A stretch of DNA of 63,690 bases from Clostridium polyendosporum (GTDB taxonomy: Bacteria; Bacillota; Clostridia; Clostridiales; Clostridiaceae), in NCBI RefSeq assembly GCF_018332455.1, contig NZ_BOPZ01000022.1, forward strand, positions 1-63,690, written 5' to 3'. The notes beneath the pieces were generated by a model. The model had not been told where the DNA came from, searched no databases, and was given only the letters and a program-made list of their open reading frames with translations. Positions 35,522 to 43,656 of this stretch are shown piece after piece (the stretch's first letter is position 1; the number at the start of each line of letters is the position of its first letter). Made by a program: the position numbers and the translations under genes.

Positions 35522-36259
35522 CTATAAAAATTCCTTTGACCTGAAATCATAAGGATCTATTCTTTTCAACATCCTAAGTTCCTCTTCAGAAGGTTCTGGT
35601 GTATATTTTATTTCATTATAGTTTACTTCAAATCCAGTATTCTCAATGACTTCATTTAAGGATGATGTTGGATGTATACTTTCTAACAAGAGCTTGCCCT
35701 CTTCGAACTTGAATATACATAAAGGAGTTACAATCTTCCACAGGTTTCCTCTTGTGGTTACAAAATCAACCTTCTCAACAAAAGTTCTTTTATCATGCTT
35801 GGTTCTCCATATAATCGCCTTCTTTGCTGTAGGTATAAGAACTGCACTTCCTGCTCCACCTGGTAATCTTACTTTAGGCTTATTATAATCTCCTATAACA
35901 GAGGCATTTACATTCCCATTGATATCAAATTGTACTCCACTTAGAAACGCAACATCTAGCTTCCCTCTCATGGATAAATCAAATACTTCTTCTAAGGAAA
36001 AAACTGCTTCTGCACCATTCCATAAATCTGCTCCTGCTGAAGAATAATACGCATCCTTTACTGTTTGAGGATTTACACCTCCAGAAATATTAAGGTGAAC
36101 AAGATTTGGTGCATGCATACTTCTAGCAAGCATCATTGCAACCATTGGCAAATGTGAAGATACACCGTGGAATACCTTTTCCTCATCCTTAAGCAATCTT
36201 GCCATAGCGCAAGTCATAATATCACTGACTCTTAAAGTATTTTTATTAGCCACCCTCAT
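35522..36259 (-). CDS. CoA-transferase-like enzyme, beta subunit
   Basis: A 245-aa CoA-transferase family I subunit. FHGVSSHLPMVAMMLARSMHAPNLVHLNISGG aligns with the GxGLPxLAxxLAKRxHAPNLxxxxESG region of glutaconate CoA-transferase beta. The catalytic glutamate of the ESG motif is Ile here (NISGG) by eye. Such loss is known in IpdB-type members, which act as C-C hydrolases with their alpha partner. The stop is adjacent to the next gene's start. Last gene of the BMC operon; it may release or transfer CoA from the acyl-CoA made by the aldehyde dehydrogenase. Confidence 0.75.
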   Translation of the reverse strand: MRVANKNTLRVSDIMTCAMARLLKDEEKVFHGVSSHLPMVAMMLARSMHAPNLVHLNISGGVNPQTVKDAYYSSAGADLWNGAEAVFSLEEVFDLSMRGKLDVAFLSGVQFDINGNVNASVIGDYNKPKVRLPGGAGSAVLIPTAKKAIIWRTKHDKRTFVEKVDFVTTRGNLWKIVTPLCIFKFEEGKLLLESIHPTSSLNEVIENTGFEVNYNEIKYTPEPSEEELRMLKRIDPYDFRSKEFL

Positions 36260-37108
36260 TTATCTTAGCCTCCTGCTCACAAACCTTCTATCCTTTACTT
36301 CGTATGTTTTCACATACGAATCTATTTCATCAGGACTTTTTATGGATATAAACTTTGATAAAGCATTTTTATCAATATCATACTTTTTAGCACAAGAACA
36401 AGGAGCTGCTCCATTAGGTACATGAACTATAGCTTCAACTAAAAAATGTGGTATATCAACCATCTCAGCATTCATCTTCATTTTACTTTCAGGAGCAATC
36501 TGTTCCGTAGTGATTATAAGTTTTTGAGAGGCACGACTTATGAGTACATCATCAAATTTAGGACCATAAATCCTACAATTACCTTTAGCATCACATTCCT
36601 GTACATGTATTACTCCAATATCAGGAGTTATTGCCTTTACTAAAGCAACAGGTTCTTTACTAAAAGGATCCTCAACCATCTTAAAATAATCGTTGTAAGC
36701 AAGCAGGTCTCCATACATTAAGCCTTTAACTGGCATAAATTGTACTCCATATGCTGCCGCCCTTAAGGCACTTATTACTGTATAACAAGCATGCTCATTA
36801 CTTTTGACATTCCCAGATTGAACTGCTTTTCTATAATGATTTGCCAATCCGTATTCAGTTTCATAACTTATAAAACCTGCATCAACACTTTCTACACACC
36901 CTGCAGCACATAAAAGGTCAACCTCATGAGCACCTGCAGTCTTTACAACCTTAAGTCTCTTTTTACCTTGTCTCACCAACTCACGGGTAAAAGCCATAGG
37001 TGCTCTATGTAACACATTTCCTCCGAAAGCTATAACATCTCCATCTGATACCAGTTTTACAGCATCTTCTAATCTCAATACTTTATCCTTCATATTTCTC
37101 ACCACCAT
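36260..37108 (-). CDS. CoA-transferase-like enzyme, alpha subunit
   Basis: A 282-aa partner of the preceding subunit. DKVLRLEDAVKLVSDGDVIAFGGN is the typical N-terminus, followed by RAPMAFTRELVRQGKK; later VIHVQECDAKGNCRIYGP. It overlaps the upstream flavoprotein gene by 1 nt and is immediately followed by the beta subunit. Substrate unknown; candidates are acetyl-CoA or methylthioacetyl-CoA, with CoA recycling as the purpose. Confidence 0.82.
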   Translation of the reverse strand: MVVRNMKDKVLRLEDAVKLVSDGDVIAFGGNVLHRAPMAFTRELVRQGKKRLKVVKTAGAHEVDLLCAAGCVESVDAGFISYETEYGLANHYRKAVQSGNVKSNEHACYTVISALRAAAYGVQFMPVKGLMYGDLLAYNDYFKMVEDPFSKEPVALVKAITPDIGVIHVQECDAKGNCRIYGPKFDDVLISRASQKLIITTEQIAPESKMKMNAEMVDIPHFLVEAIVHVPNGAAPCSCAKKYDIDKNALSKFISIKSPDEIDSYVKTYEVKDRRFVSRRLR

Positions 37109-38439
37109 TATTTTGCTGCATTACATGCTATGTGCACTGCATCCCATACACCTGCAAAAGGAGGTGCGTAACATAAATCTGTCATACCTAAATCCATTGT
37201 AGTCATATTATTATGAATTGCTATAGCAAACATATCTATTCTTAGTACTGCACCTTTTTTGCCGATAGCCTGTGCACCAAGAATCCTGTTAGTTCTTGCT
37301 TCATAAATAAGTTTAATCCAAATAGGAGTTGGGTTTGGATAATAAGCAGGATGATCCTGTGCTTTTACAAACACAGTTTTATATTCAATAGCTAGCGCTT
37401 CTGCCTCATTCTCAGATAATCCTGTTCTAGCTAATTCATAATCTAAAACCTTAATTGCTGCACTTCCTAAAGCCCCCACATACTTTATATGTTTACCTAA
37501 TATATTTTCACCTGCTAGCCTGCCACACTTGTTAGAGTTGGTTCCTAAGGGTATAAAGGAGTTCTCTTCTTTAATCTTGTTATATACCTCAGCACAGTCA
37601 CCGGCTGAATATATGTCAGCTATATTAGTTTTCATCTCTCTATCAATTATAATGGCTCCGTTTCTTGCTAAAGCTATGCCCGCCCCTTTTAAAAAGTCTG
37701 TAGCTGGTCTTACCCCAATTGCAAGAATAACTAGATCCGCTTCATATATTCCTTTATTAGTTCTTATACCAGTAACTCTATCTAAGCCAACAATCTCTTC
37801 AACTTTTTCAATTAAATTAAGATGAATTCCTTGCTGTATCATATTTGTAGCAACCATTTCAGTTATTTCGCTATCAAAAGGCTGTAGTATCCTTGGAGCT
37901 AACTCAATAACTCTTACATTCTTACCAGCATTATGCAATGCCTCTGCTACCTCTATACCTATGTAGCCACCACCAACGATTGCTATATTCCTTATCTCTG
38001 GATTTTCTAATGCTTTTCTAAGCGCTATTCCATCATCTAGGGTTTTCAGCACATAGACCCCATTAAGATTTTTCCCCTTTAAAGGAGGTACTACTGGCAC
38101 AGTACCAGTAGTAATCATAAGCTTATCGTAAGAATCTATAAATAACCTATTAGCTTCTAAGTCCCTAACTAGGATTTGCTTTTTTTCAGGTACTACCTTT
38201 ACAACCTCATGCCTAGTATTAATCTTCATTCCTACCTTTTCAAATTCTTCCTTGGTTCTTGCTATCATTTTAGTGTAGTCATCATTGATGCCAGCTATAT
38301 AATAAGGAAGTCCGCAAGCTCCATAGGATAAAAAGGAACCTTTTTCATAAACTACAACTTCTGCACTACTATCAATTCTTTTTATCTTTGAAGCAGCAGA
38401 CATACCCGCAGCTACTCCACCTATGATAATAACCTTCAT
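37108..38439 (-). CDS. CoA-disulfide reductase/NADH oxidase-like flavoprotein
   Basis: A 443-aa FAD/NAD(P) disulfide reductase. KVIIIGGVAAGMSAASKI binds FAD, SYGACGLPYYIAG holds the single redox Cys of the CoA-disulfide reductase/Nox/Npx group, IAIVGGGYIGIEVAEAL binds NAD(P)H, and TNIADIYSAGDCAEV is the second FAD motif. It keeps the dimerisation domain but has no rhodanese extension. The start at 38439 follows GAGGGGG. Within a BMC operon that lacks an alcohol dehydrogenase, it could regenerate NAD+ or keep CoA and thiols reduced. Confidence 0.85.
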   Translation of the reverse strand: MKVIIIGGVAAGMSAASKIKRIDSSAEVVVYEKGSFLSYGACGLPYYIAGINDDYTKMIARTKEEFEKVGMKINTRHEVVKVVPEKKQILVRDLEANRLFIDSYDKLMITTGTVPVVPPLKGKNLNGVYVLKTLDDGIALRKALENPEIRNIAIVGGGYIGIEVAEALHNAGKNVRVIELAPRILQPFDSEITEMVATNMIQQGIHLNLIEKVEEIVGLDRVTGIRTNKGIYEADLVILAIGVRPATDFLKGAGIALARNGAIIIDREMKTNIADIYSAGDCAEVYNKIKEENSFIPLGTNSNKCGRLAGENILGKHIKYVGALGSAAIKVLDYELARTGLSENEAEALAIEYKTVFVKAQDHPAYYPNPTPIWIKLIYEARTNRILGAQAIGKKGAVLRIDMFAIAIHNNMTTMDLGMTDLCYAPPFAGVWDAVHIACNAAK

Positions 38440-38496
38440 ACGTACCCCCTCTTCCATAACTATAGTGTTTTACCAATCTAGCAGAAGACTCCATTC

Positions 38497-38751
38497 CTAA
38501 ATTGTGGGTTCATTATCAATTATCCCTACTACAATAGAATCTACTGGTGCCTTTCTATCAAGTGCATATTTGGTTGCTTCTCCCTGGGTTATAAGCACTA
38601 ATTCTCCTACGCCTGCACCTATTACGTCTGCAGCTATAAAATAATCTTTCTTTTCTCCATAATAAGGTTCCACTACCAACAGTTTTAGTCCCTGAAGACT
38701 ATCATATTTACGAGAGGATACTACATTACTAACGACTCTTCCGATAATCAT
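38497..38751 (-). CDS. BMC-P (EutN/CcmL-type) pentameric vertex protein
   Basis: An 84-aa protein with MIIGRVVSNVVSSRKYDSLQGLKLLVVEP, ADVIGAGVGELVLITQGE and PVDSIVVGIID. This is the full EutN/CcmL fold that caps the twelve vertices of a microcompartment. It lies between pduL and the flavoprotein gene, and is the only vertex protein in the locus. Confidence 0.95.
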   Translation of the reverse strand: MIIGRVVSNVVSSRKYDSLQGLKLLVVEPYYGEKKDYFIAADVIGAGVGELVLITQGEATKYALDRKAPVDSIVVGIIDNEPTI

Positions 38752-38767
38752 TGCTTAACCCTCCATA

Positions 38768-39430
38768 TTATTTAAGTATTTCTAGCATGTCCCCATTTTT
38801 AATAAGGAAAGCATTTGAATCATCCACATCTATATGCATATCCAAGGCAAAATCTTTTTGAACTCTTACAAATACGTTATCTAATATCCCTCCACGGATA
38901 CTATCTACTTTTACACAAACTTTCTGACCATCACTTACCCCAAAATTTACTGCATCCTCAGGTGTCATATGTATATGACGTTCGACTACTATGCAACCTC
39001 TTTTAAGATTTAGTATTCCCTTAGGACCTACTATCACTAAACCTGGAGTACCTTCATGATTGCCACTATTTCTTACTATTGGTTCGATTCCTAGAACTCT
39101 TGCATCGGTAGCACTTATCTCTACTTGAGTTTCTTCTCTTAAGGGTCCCAATACTCTTACATTATCAATTCTACCTCTAGAACCAACAAGTGTTACCTTT
39201 TCTTCAGCTGCAAACTGCCCTGGCTGAGAAATATCCTTAACCTTGGTCAGTTCATAACCAATCCCAAATAAGAGGTCTAGATGTTCTCTATTAAGATGTA
39301 AATGTCTTGCAGATATGCTCACCGGAACCTTATTTCTTTCCTTTTGAAGTTTAAACCCTAGTGAAGTTACTTCTTTAAGTACTAATTCTGTTATATAATT
39401 GATTGTCTCTTTTGTTTGTAAATTATCCAT
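38768..39430 (-). CDS. pduL: PduL-type phosphate acyltransferase
   Basis: A 220-aa BMC phosphotransacylase that converts acyl-CoA to acyl-phosphate and recycles CoA inside the compartment. SARHLHLNREHLD and ERHIHMTPEDA carry the zinc-binding histidines of the two barrels; PGQFAAEEKVTLVG is also conserved. An N-terminal helical segment (residues 1-30, INYITELVLKEV) looks like an encapsulation peptide. Lies next to shell genes. Confidence 0.93.
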   Translation of the reverse strand: MDNLQTKETINYITELVLKEVTSLGFKLQKERNKVPVSISARHLHLNREHLDLLFGIGYELTKVKDISQPGQFAAEEKVTLVGSRGRIDNVRVLGPLREETQVEISATDARVLGIEPIVRNSGNHEGTPGLVIVGPKGILNLKRGCIVVERHIHMTPEDAVNFGVSDGQKVCVKVDSIRGGILDNVFVRVQKDFALDMHIDVDDSNAFLIKNGDMLEILK

Positions 39431-39444
39431 TAATTATCACCGTA

Positions 39445-39720
39445 TTATTTTAATATCGGTAGAATTTTCTCTATATCACTATGAGGTCTTGCAATTACAT
39501 GAGAAGCCACAAGTTCTCCAACACGTTGAGCTGCGTCAATACCAACTTCTATAGCTGCCTTTACAGCTCCTACATCTCCTTTAACTATTACAGTAACAAG
39601 ACCAGATCCGATTTTTTCAGTTCCTACTACTTCTACATTAGCTGCTTTAAGCATAGCGTCTGTAGCTTCTATCGCTGCTGTTAATCCTCTAGTTTCAATT
39701 ATTCCTAATGATCCATTCAT
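39445..39720 (-). CDS. BMC-H hexameric shell protein 1
   Basis: A 91-aa PduA/CcmK-type shell protein: [20 protein letters not shown], pore loop KIGSGLVTV and ending [11 protein letters not shown]. Roughly 90% identical to the next gene, so a recent tandem duplication. A strong GGGAGGAT site precedes it. Confidence 0.96.
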   Translation of the reverse strand: MNGSLGIIETRGLTAAIEATDAMLKAANVEVVGTEKIGSGLVTVIVKGDVGAVKAAIEVGIDAAQRVGELVASHVIARPHSDIEKILPILK

Positions 39721-39746
39721 TTTTATATCCTCCCTGCTTAAATTAA

Positions 39747-40022
39747 TTATTTATTTAGAATAGGCAAAATCTTTTCGATGTCAGAATGAGGTCTTGGTAT
39801 AACATGTGAAGCTACTAACTCCCCAACTCTTTGTACTGCATCAATACCAACTTCTACAGCAGCCTTTACAGCTCCAACTTCCCCCTTAACTATTACAGTA
39901 ACAAGGCCAGATCCTATCTTTTCAGTTCCTACTACTTGTACATCAGCAGCCTTAAGCATAGCGTCTGCCGCCTCTATTGCAGCTGTCAATCCTCTAGTTT
40001 CAATTATTCCCAATGAACTCAT
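39747..40022 (-). CDS. BMC-H hexameric shell protein 2
   Basis: A 91-aa canonical shell protein with the same KIGSGLVTV pore loop and [10 protein letters not shown] end as its neighbour. The Gly-Ser pore is typical for small polar metabolites. Follows shell gene 3 by 1 nt. Confidence 0.96.
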   Translation of the reverse strand: MSSLGIIETRGLTAAIEAADAMLKAADVQVVGTEKIGSGLVTVIVKGEVGAVKAAVEVGIDAVQRVGELVASHVIPRPHSDIEKILPILNK

Positions 40023-40023
40023 G

Positions 40024-40371
40024 TTATTCTTCCTCCTTTATACTATCCTTTTTTAGATCTTTATTACTTCTTTTCTTTTTTGTGGTTTCTTTACTTACTA
40101 TAAACTTCATTATTTCTTCGTGTGGTCGTGAGATAGTTAATGCCATCTTAAGAAGCTCCTCTCTACCTTCACACACAAGTTTTGCAGCATCTATTGCTGC
40201 ATTTACATTGCTAATGGAACCACCTATTATAGTAGTTACTAATCTACCACCAAGAGTCTTTTCACTGGCTAAGAGCTTTACATCTGAAGCCTTACACATA
40301 GCATCAATTAATTGTAAAGCGGTAGTAAAATGTTTAGCTTCGACTATTCCTATAGCCTCATATTCCTTCAT
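40024..40371 (-). CDS. BMC-H shell protein 3 with charged C-terminal tail
   Basis: A 115-aa single-domain BMC-H. The core starts [20 protein letters not shown] and the pore segment is [11 protein letters not shown], different from copies 1 and 2. The last ~20 residues are Lys/Asp/Glu-rich ([18 protein letters not shown]), probably facing the lumen or cytosol. It overlaps the upstream shell gene by 14 nt, so translation is coupled. Confidence 0.92.
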   Translation of the reverse strand: MKEYEAIGIVEAKHFTTALQLIDAMCKASDVKLLASEKTLGGRLVTTIIGGSISNVNAAIDAAKLVCEGREELLKMALTISRPHEEIMKFIVSKETTKKKRSNKDLKKDSIKEEE

Positions 40372-40687
40372 TTACACCATCTCCATTTTGTTCACCTGTG
40401 GCTTGTTTATCTGAATCCTTTAATTTGAAATCTTTATTTAACTCAAATAAAGGCTTTGCAATTGAATGTACCGCAATTAACTCACCTGTACTTTGTGCTG
40501 CTTCTGCACCTACTTCTAGTGCTATCTTTACAGATTCGATGTCTCCCTCAAATATTGTAGACACTAACCCTGAACCTATACGTTCCATACTAATCACATT
40601 TATATAAGCCATCTTTACCATCATATCTGCGGCTCTCAGTGCAGCAGTGTATCCTAAGGTTTCTATAATTCCAATAGATTTGCCCAT
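40358..40687 (-). CDS. BMC-H shell protein 4
   Basis: A 109-aa BMC-H with SIGIIETLGYTAALRAADMM and pore ERIGSGLVSTIFEG. It has a ~20-residue polar C-terminal tail. I start at 40687 because GAGGTGA precedes it; the ORF can be read from a GTG at 40696 that overlaps this site. Confidence 0.93.
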   Translation of the reverse strand: MGKSIGIIETLGYTAALRAADMMVKMAYINVISMERIGSGLVSTIFEGDIESVKIALEVGAEAAQSTGELIAVHSIAKPLFELNKDFKLKDSDKQATGEQNGDGVNEGI

Positions 40688-40708
40688 GTCTGTCACCTCA
40701 AAGTCTCA

Positions 40709-41038
40709 TTAAATTTGCTTATTTTTTACCTTGCCAACATTAAGAAGTATTTCAAGTTCCTCATGACAAGAAGCTATACATCTAGTGACTATCTCTTCAT
40801 TTGGAATATACTTTAATGCAGCTTCTCTAGCTACCTCTAAAGCAACTTTTACATCACTGACGCTTCCTACAAACTTTACCTGAACAACCACTGGGATATG
40901 AGCATTATCTCCTGCTTTGGGATTATTGCAATCTATAGCTTTTATTTCAATATCTGCTGACTTACAAGCTTTATCCATAACCGCTAAAGCCACACTATAC
41001 CCTTGAACTTCTAATAAACCTAAAGCCTTTTTTTTCAT
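40709..41038 (-). CDS. BMC-H shell protein 5, divergent
   Basis: A 109-aa BMC-domain protein with KALGLLEVQGYSVALAVMDK. The usual pore loop is replaced by a longer segment, CNNPKAGDNAHIPVVVQVKF, and the C-terminal part contains CIASCHEELE. The altered pore and extra cysteines suggest a specialised gate, perhaps for a bulkier substrate or redox species. Start at 41038 after AGGTGG. Confidence 0.88.
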   Translation of the reverse strand: MKKKALGLLEVQGYSVALAVMDKACKSADIEIKAIDCNNPKAGDNAHIPVVVQVKFVGSVSDVKVALEVAREAALKYIPNEEIVTRCIASCHEELEILLNVGKVKNKQI

Positions 41039-41053
41039 AATTTCCACCTATAA

Positions 41054-42616
41054 TTATATTATTCTAAGTCCGCCTTCAGCAAATACGCATCTGCGTTTTC
41101 TAGTAAAGTTCTTTGCAGAAATTAACCCTTCTCCTGTTGGTCCTGCAATAGACATCGTAGTATAACCCTCACCTTCTGCACCAACACCTGCTAAAGATGA
41201 AGCGTTATTTACAAAAATCGTTGTTTCTATAGCTCTTGCAAACTTAGTAACATTATCTATATTTTTTGAATGTATAATGGCTGTATGTCTGTTTCCATGT
41301 TCAACTTCCACTGCCATATCTATTGCGTCATCTATATCTCTCACTCTTACTATAGGTAAAATAGGCATCATTTGTTCTAGTTGTACAAAAGGATGATTGA
41401 AGTCAGTTTCAAAGATTAACAGTTCTATTTGTTTGTCAACTTCTATACCAACCTTCTCTAGGAAAAGTCTTGCATCCTTTCCTACCCATTCTTTTGAAAT
41501 ATGATAATCTATCTTATTACTTAGAGAACAACCACAACCTCTTGCAGTGCTATTGGTATCTCCTTCAAGTGCAAACTGCATTATTAACTCCAATTCCCTA
41601 TTTGATAGCATGTATGCACCGTTATTAAGCATATGGAATATTAATTCTTCTGCAACTTCATCTACAACAAAGACTTCTTTTTCTGCTATACATAATATGT
41701 TGTTATCAAAAGAAGCACCCTTTATTATTTCTTTTGCCGCATGCTCTAAATCTGCTGTCTCATCAACTATAACTGGAGGGTTACCAGCACCTGCTCCTAT
41801 TGCCTTTTTTCCAGACTTAAGTATTGTCTTTACTAATCCCGATCCCCCAGTTCCAACTAGCATCCTCACCTTAGGATGGCTTATTAAAGTATTAAGTGTT
41901 TCCATTGTCGGAATTCTTACCATATTAATTAAATTTGGAGGGCCTCCTGCTTGAATTATTGCATCATTTAGAAGTTCTACTATGTATACACAAGAATTCT
42001 TTGATGAAGGGTGTACATTAAACACTACAGTATTTCCAGCTGCTATCATCCCTATAGAATTATTTATTATGGATTCAGTTGGATTTGTAACTGGAGTAAC
42101 AGCACCTATTACACCAAATGGTCCTTGCTCAACTATAGTTAATCCGTCGTCCCCTGAGAAAGCTTCTGTCTTTAAATCTTCAGTTCCTGGTGTCTTTGCA
42201 GCAACCAACTCAAGTTTTGCAATCTTATGATTATACCTTCCTAGTCTTGTTTCCTCAAAAACTATTTCAGCTAACTTTTCTTTATTTTTAAGGACAACCT
42301 TTCTAATAGCATCTATTATACGTTCTCTGTCTTGTAATTTGAAATTCCTAGACAAATCCTTTTGAGCTTTATCTGCCGCCTCTATAGCTTCATCTATATC
42401 TTCAAAAATACCATTTCTAACAGGAAGCTTACTATAAAGAACAGAATCCTCTCTTATTAAATCACTACTAGAAGGTATCTTTATTTCCTTTAAAGACTCT
42501 ATTTTATTATCATTAACTTTCTCTTGAGCTACACTTAACTCCTGAACTTTAGAAATATTTTTTACTACCTCTTCTACAATACGCTGCAAGTCTATTTCAG
42601 TTATATTTACGCTCAA
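41054..42616 (-). CDS. BMC CoA-acylating aldehyde dehydrogenase (PduP/EutE type)
   Basis: A ~520-aa enzyme oxidising an aldehyde to acyl-CoA with NAD+. The catalytic Cys is in SFDNNILCIAEKEV (near 309); GPFGVIGAVTPVTNPTE and VGTGGSGLVKTILKSGKKAIGAGAGN are family blocks. The N-terminus (ITEIDLQRIVEEVVKNISKV) is a classic amphipathic encapsulation peptide joined by a variable linker. I prefer the TTG start at 42616, eight bases after AGGAGG; a GTG at 42625 overlaps that site. It lies 12 nt after the aldolase gene, so it should act on the aldehyde the aldolase releases. Confidence 0.93.
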   Translation of the reverse strand: MSVNITEIDLQRIVEEVVKNISKVQELSVAQEKVNDNKIESLKEIKIPSSSDLIREDSVLYSKLPVRNGIFEDIDEAIEAADKAQKDLSRNFKLQDRERIIDAIRKVVLKNKEKLAEIVFEETRLGRYNHKIAKLELVAAKTPGTEDLKTEAFSGDDGLTIVEQGPFGVIGAVTPVTNPTESIINNSIGMIAAGNTVVFNVHPSSKNSCVYIVELLNDAIIQAGGPPNLINMVRIPTMETLNTLISHPKVRMLVGTGGSGLVKTILKSGKKAIGAGAGNPPVIVDETADLEHAAKEIIKGASFDNNILCIAEKEVFVVDEVAEELIFHMLNNGAYMLSNRELELIMQFALEGDTNSTARGCGCSLSNKIDYHISKEWVGKDARLFLEKVGIEVDKQIELLIFETDFNHPFVQLEQMMPILPIVRVRDIDDAIDMAVEVEHGNRHTAIIHSKNIDNVTKFARAIETTIFVNNASSLAGVGAEGEGYTTMSIAGPTGEGLISAKNFTRKRRCVFAEGGLRII

Positions 42617-42628
42617 AAAATCCACCTC

Positions 42629-43423
42629 CTATAAATTTAATTTCTTTATTACCTGCTCTGTTACTTTTGCTACTATAGCTTTTATAGCCTCATCTTTAAT
42701 ACTATTACTTTCTTCTTTTACGTCCTTTTCTTCATCAATTCTACAGGGTGGAATACCCCCACTTTCTATACCTAGTTTTTCTCTTATCTTTATTAGTTCA
42801 CTAACTTGATTACAACTTAACTCGTTAGATTGATTTATAATTTTACCTGTATACATGAGTATTTGGGCATAGTGCTCTAAAGATTCCATTCTATGATAAG
42901 CCTCTATAGCATCACTTCCCCATGTTAAAGCTCCATGATTTGCCAAAAGCACAGCGTTATAATCTCTACAATAAGGTGCTACTGAATCTGGTACTTCTTC
43001 AGTCCCCGGAGTAGCATAATGTGCTACCGGTACTGTTCCAAGCAGTACTACTGCTTCAGGCAGAACTGCTTTATCTAATTGAATTCCTGCTATTGCAAAA
43101 GAAGTTGCAACTGGTGGATGAGCATGAACAACTGAATTTACTTTTGGGTTTTCATCGTATACTCTAAGATGCATCTTAACTTCGGAAGATGGTTTATTCT
43201 TTCCATAAATTACATTACCTTTTAAATCCATTTTCACAAGCATATCTGGAGTCATAAATCCCTTGCTTACCCCTGTGGGAGTGCACCATATGATGTTAGG
43301 TCCACACTTTACAGAAATATTCCCATCGTTGGCAGCTACATATCCTCTGTTATACATCCTTTTTCCTATTTCACATATTATCTTCTTTGCTTCAAAATCA
43401 GAGTAATATTTACCTTCCGCCAT
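42629..43423 (-). CDS. class II aldolase (FucA/AraD type) with BMC targeting tail
   Basis: A 264-aa zinc aldolase. Family motifs: NDGNISVK, TPTGVSKG, PSSE (catalytic Glu81), HAHPP (zinc His100 and His102) and ANHGALTWG (His163). Enzymes of this type cleave sugar-1-phosphates to DHAP plus an aldehyde. After the catalytic domain (~residue 215) comes a polar linker and a final amphipathic helix, SIKDEAIKAIVAKVTEQVIK, resembling BMC encapsulation peptides. With mtnK and mtnA upstream, the predicted substrate is methylthioribulose-1-phosphate or 5-deoxyribulose-1-phosphate; fuculose- or rhamnulose-1-phosphate cannot be excluded, but no kinase or isomerase for them is present. Confidence 0.88.
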   Translation of the reverse strand: MAEGKYYSDFEAKKIICEIGKRMYNRGYVAANDGNISVKCGPNIIWCTPTGVSKGFMTPDMLVKMDLKGNVIYGKNKPSSEVKMHLRVYDENPKVNSVVHAHPPVATSFAIAGIQLDKAVLPEAVVLLGTVPVAHYATPGTEEVPDSVAPYCRDYNAVLLANHGALTWGSDAIEAYHRMESLEHYAQILMYTGKIINQSNELSCNQVSELIKIREKLGIESGGIPPCRIDEEKDVKEESNSIKDEAIKAIVAKVTEQVIKKLNL

Positions 43424-43444
43424 TTGTTATCTCCTCTCTTATTT

Positions 43445-43560
43445 CCTGTCATTTCACGAAGTGAAATCTGGCTCAAGCTATAGATAGACAACTTCTTAAC
43501 TGAATTTTTTTAGGATTGAAGTTGTTTATCTTTAGTACACTCGATGCCTGCTCGGTTTTA
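43445..43560. repeat. composite dispersed repeat between mtnA and the aldolase
   Basis: Contains CATTTCACGAAGTGAAATCT, then the unit GACAACTTCTTAAC ... GATTGAAGTTGTTTATCTTT, then a TCGATGCCTGCTCGG remnant. Three modules of the dispersed family are joined in one gap. Confidence 0.75.
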
Positions 43561-43599
43561 TTAATTTTATATAAAATTAATTATCTTCTATAATATTAA

Positions 43600-43648
43600 C
43601 GGTCTAAGTAATTCCGTTGTACTTGGACCTTTATATACCATTATAACA
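43600..43648 (-). promoter_or_regulatory. possible promoter and hairpin before the BMC genes
   Basis: An extended -10, TGTTATAAT (43648-43640), lacks a good -35. It is followed by a 10-bp hairpin (GGTCCAAGTA against TACTTAGACC, one mismatch, 43630-43602). Either a BMC-specific promoter or an attenuating structure after mtnA. Confidence 0.4.
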
Positions 43649-43656
43649 AAAAACTA

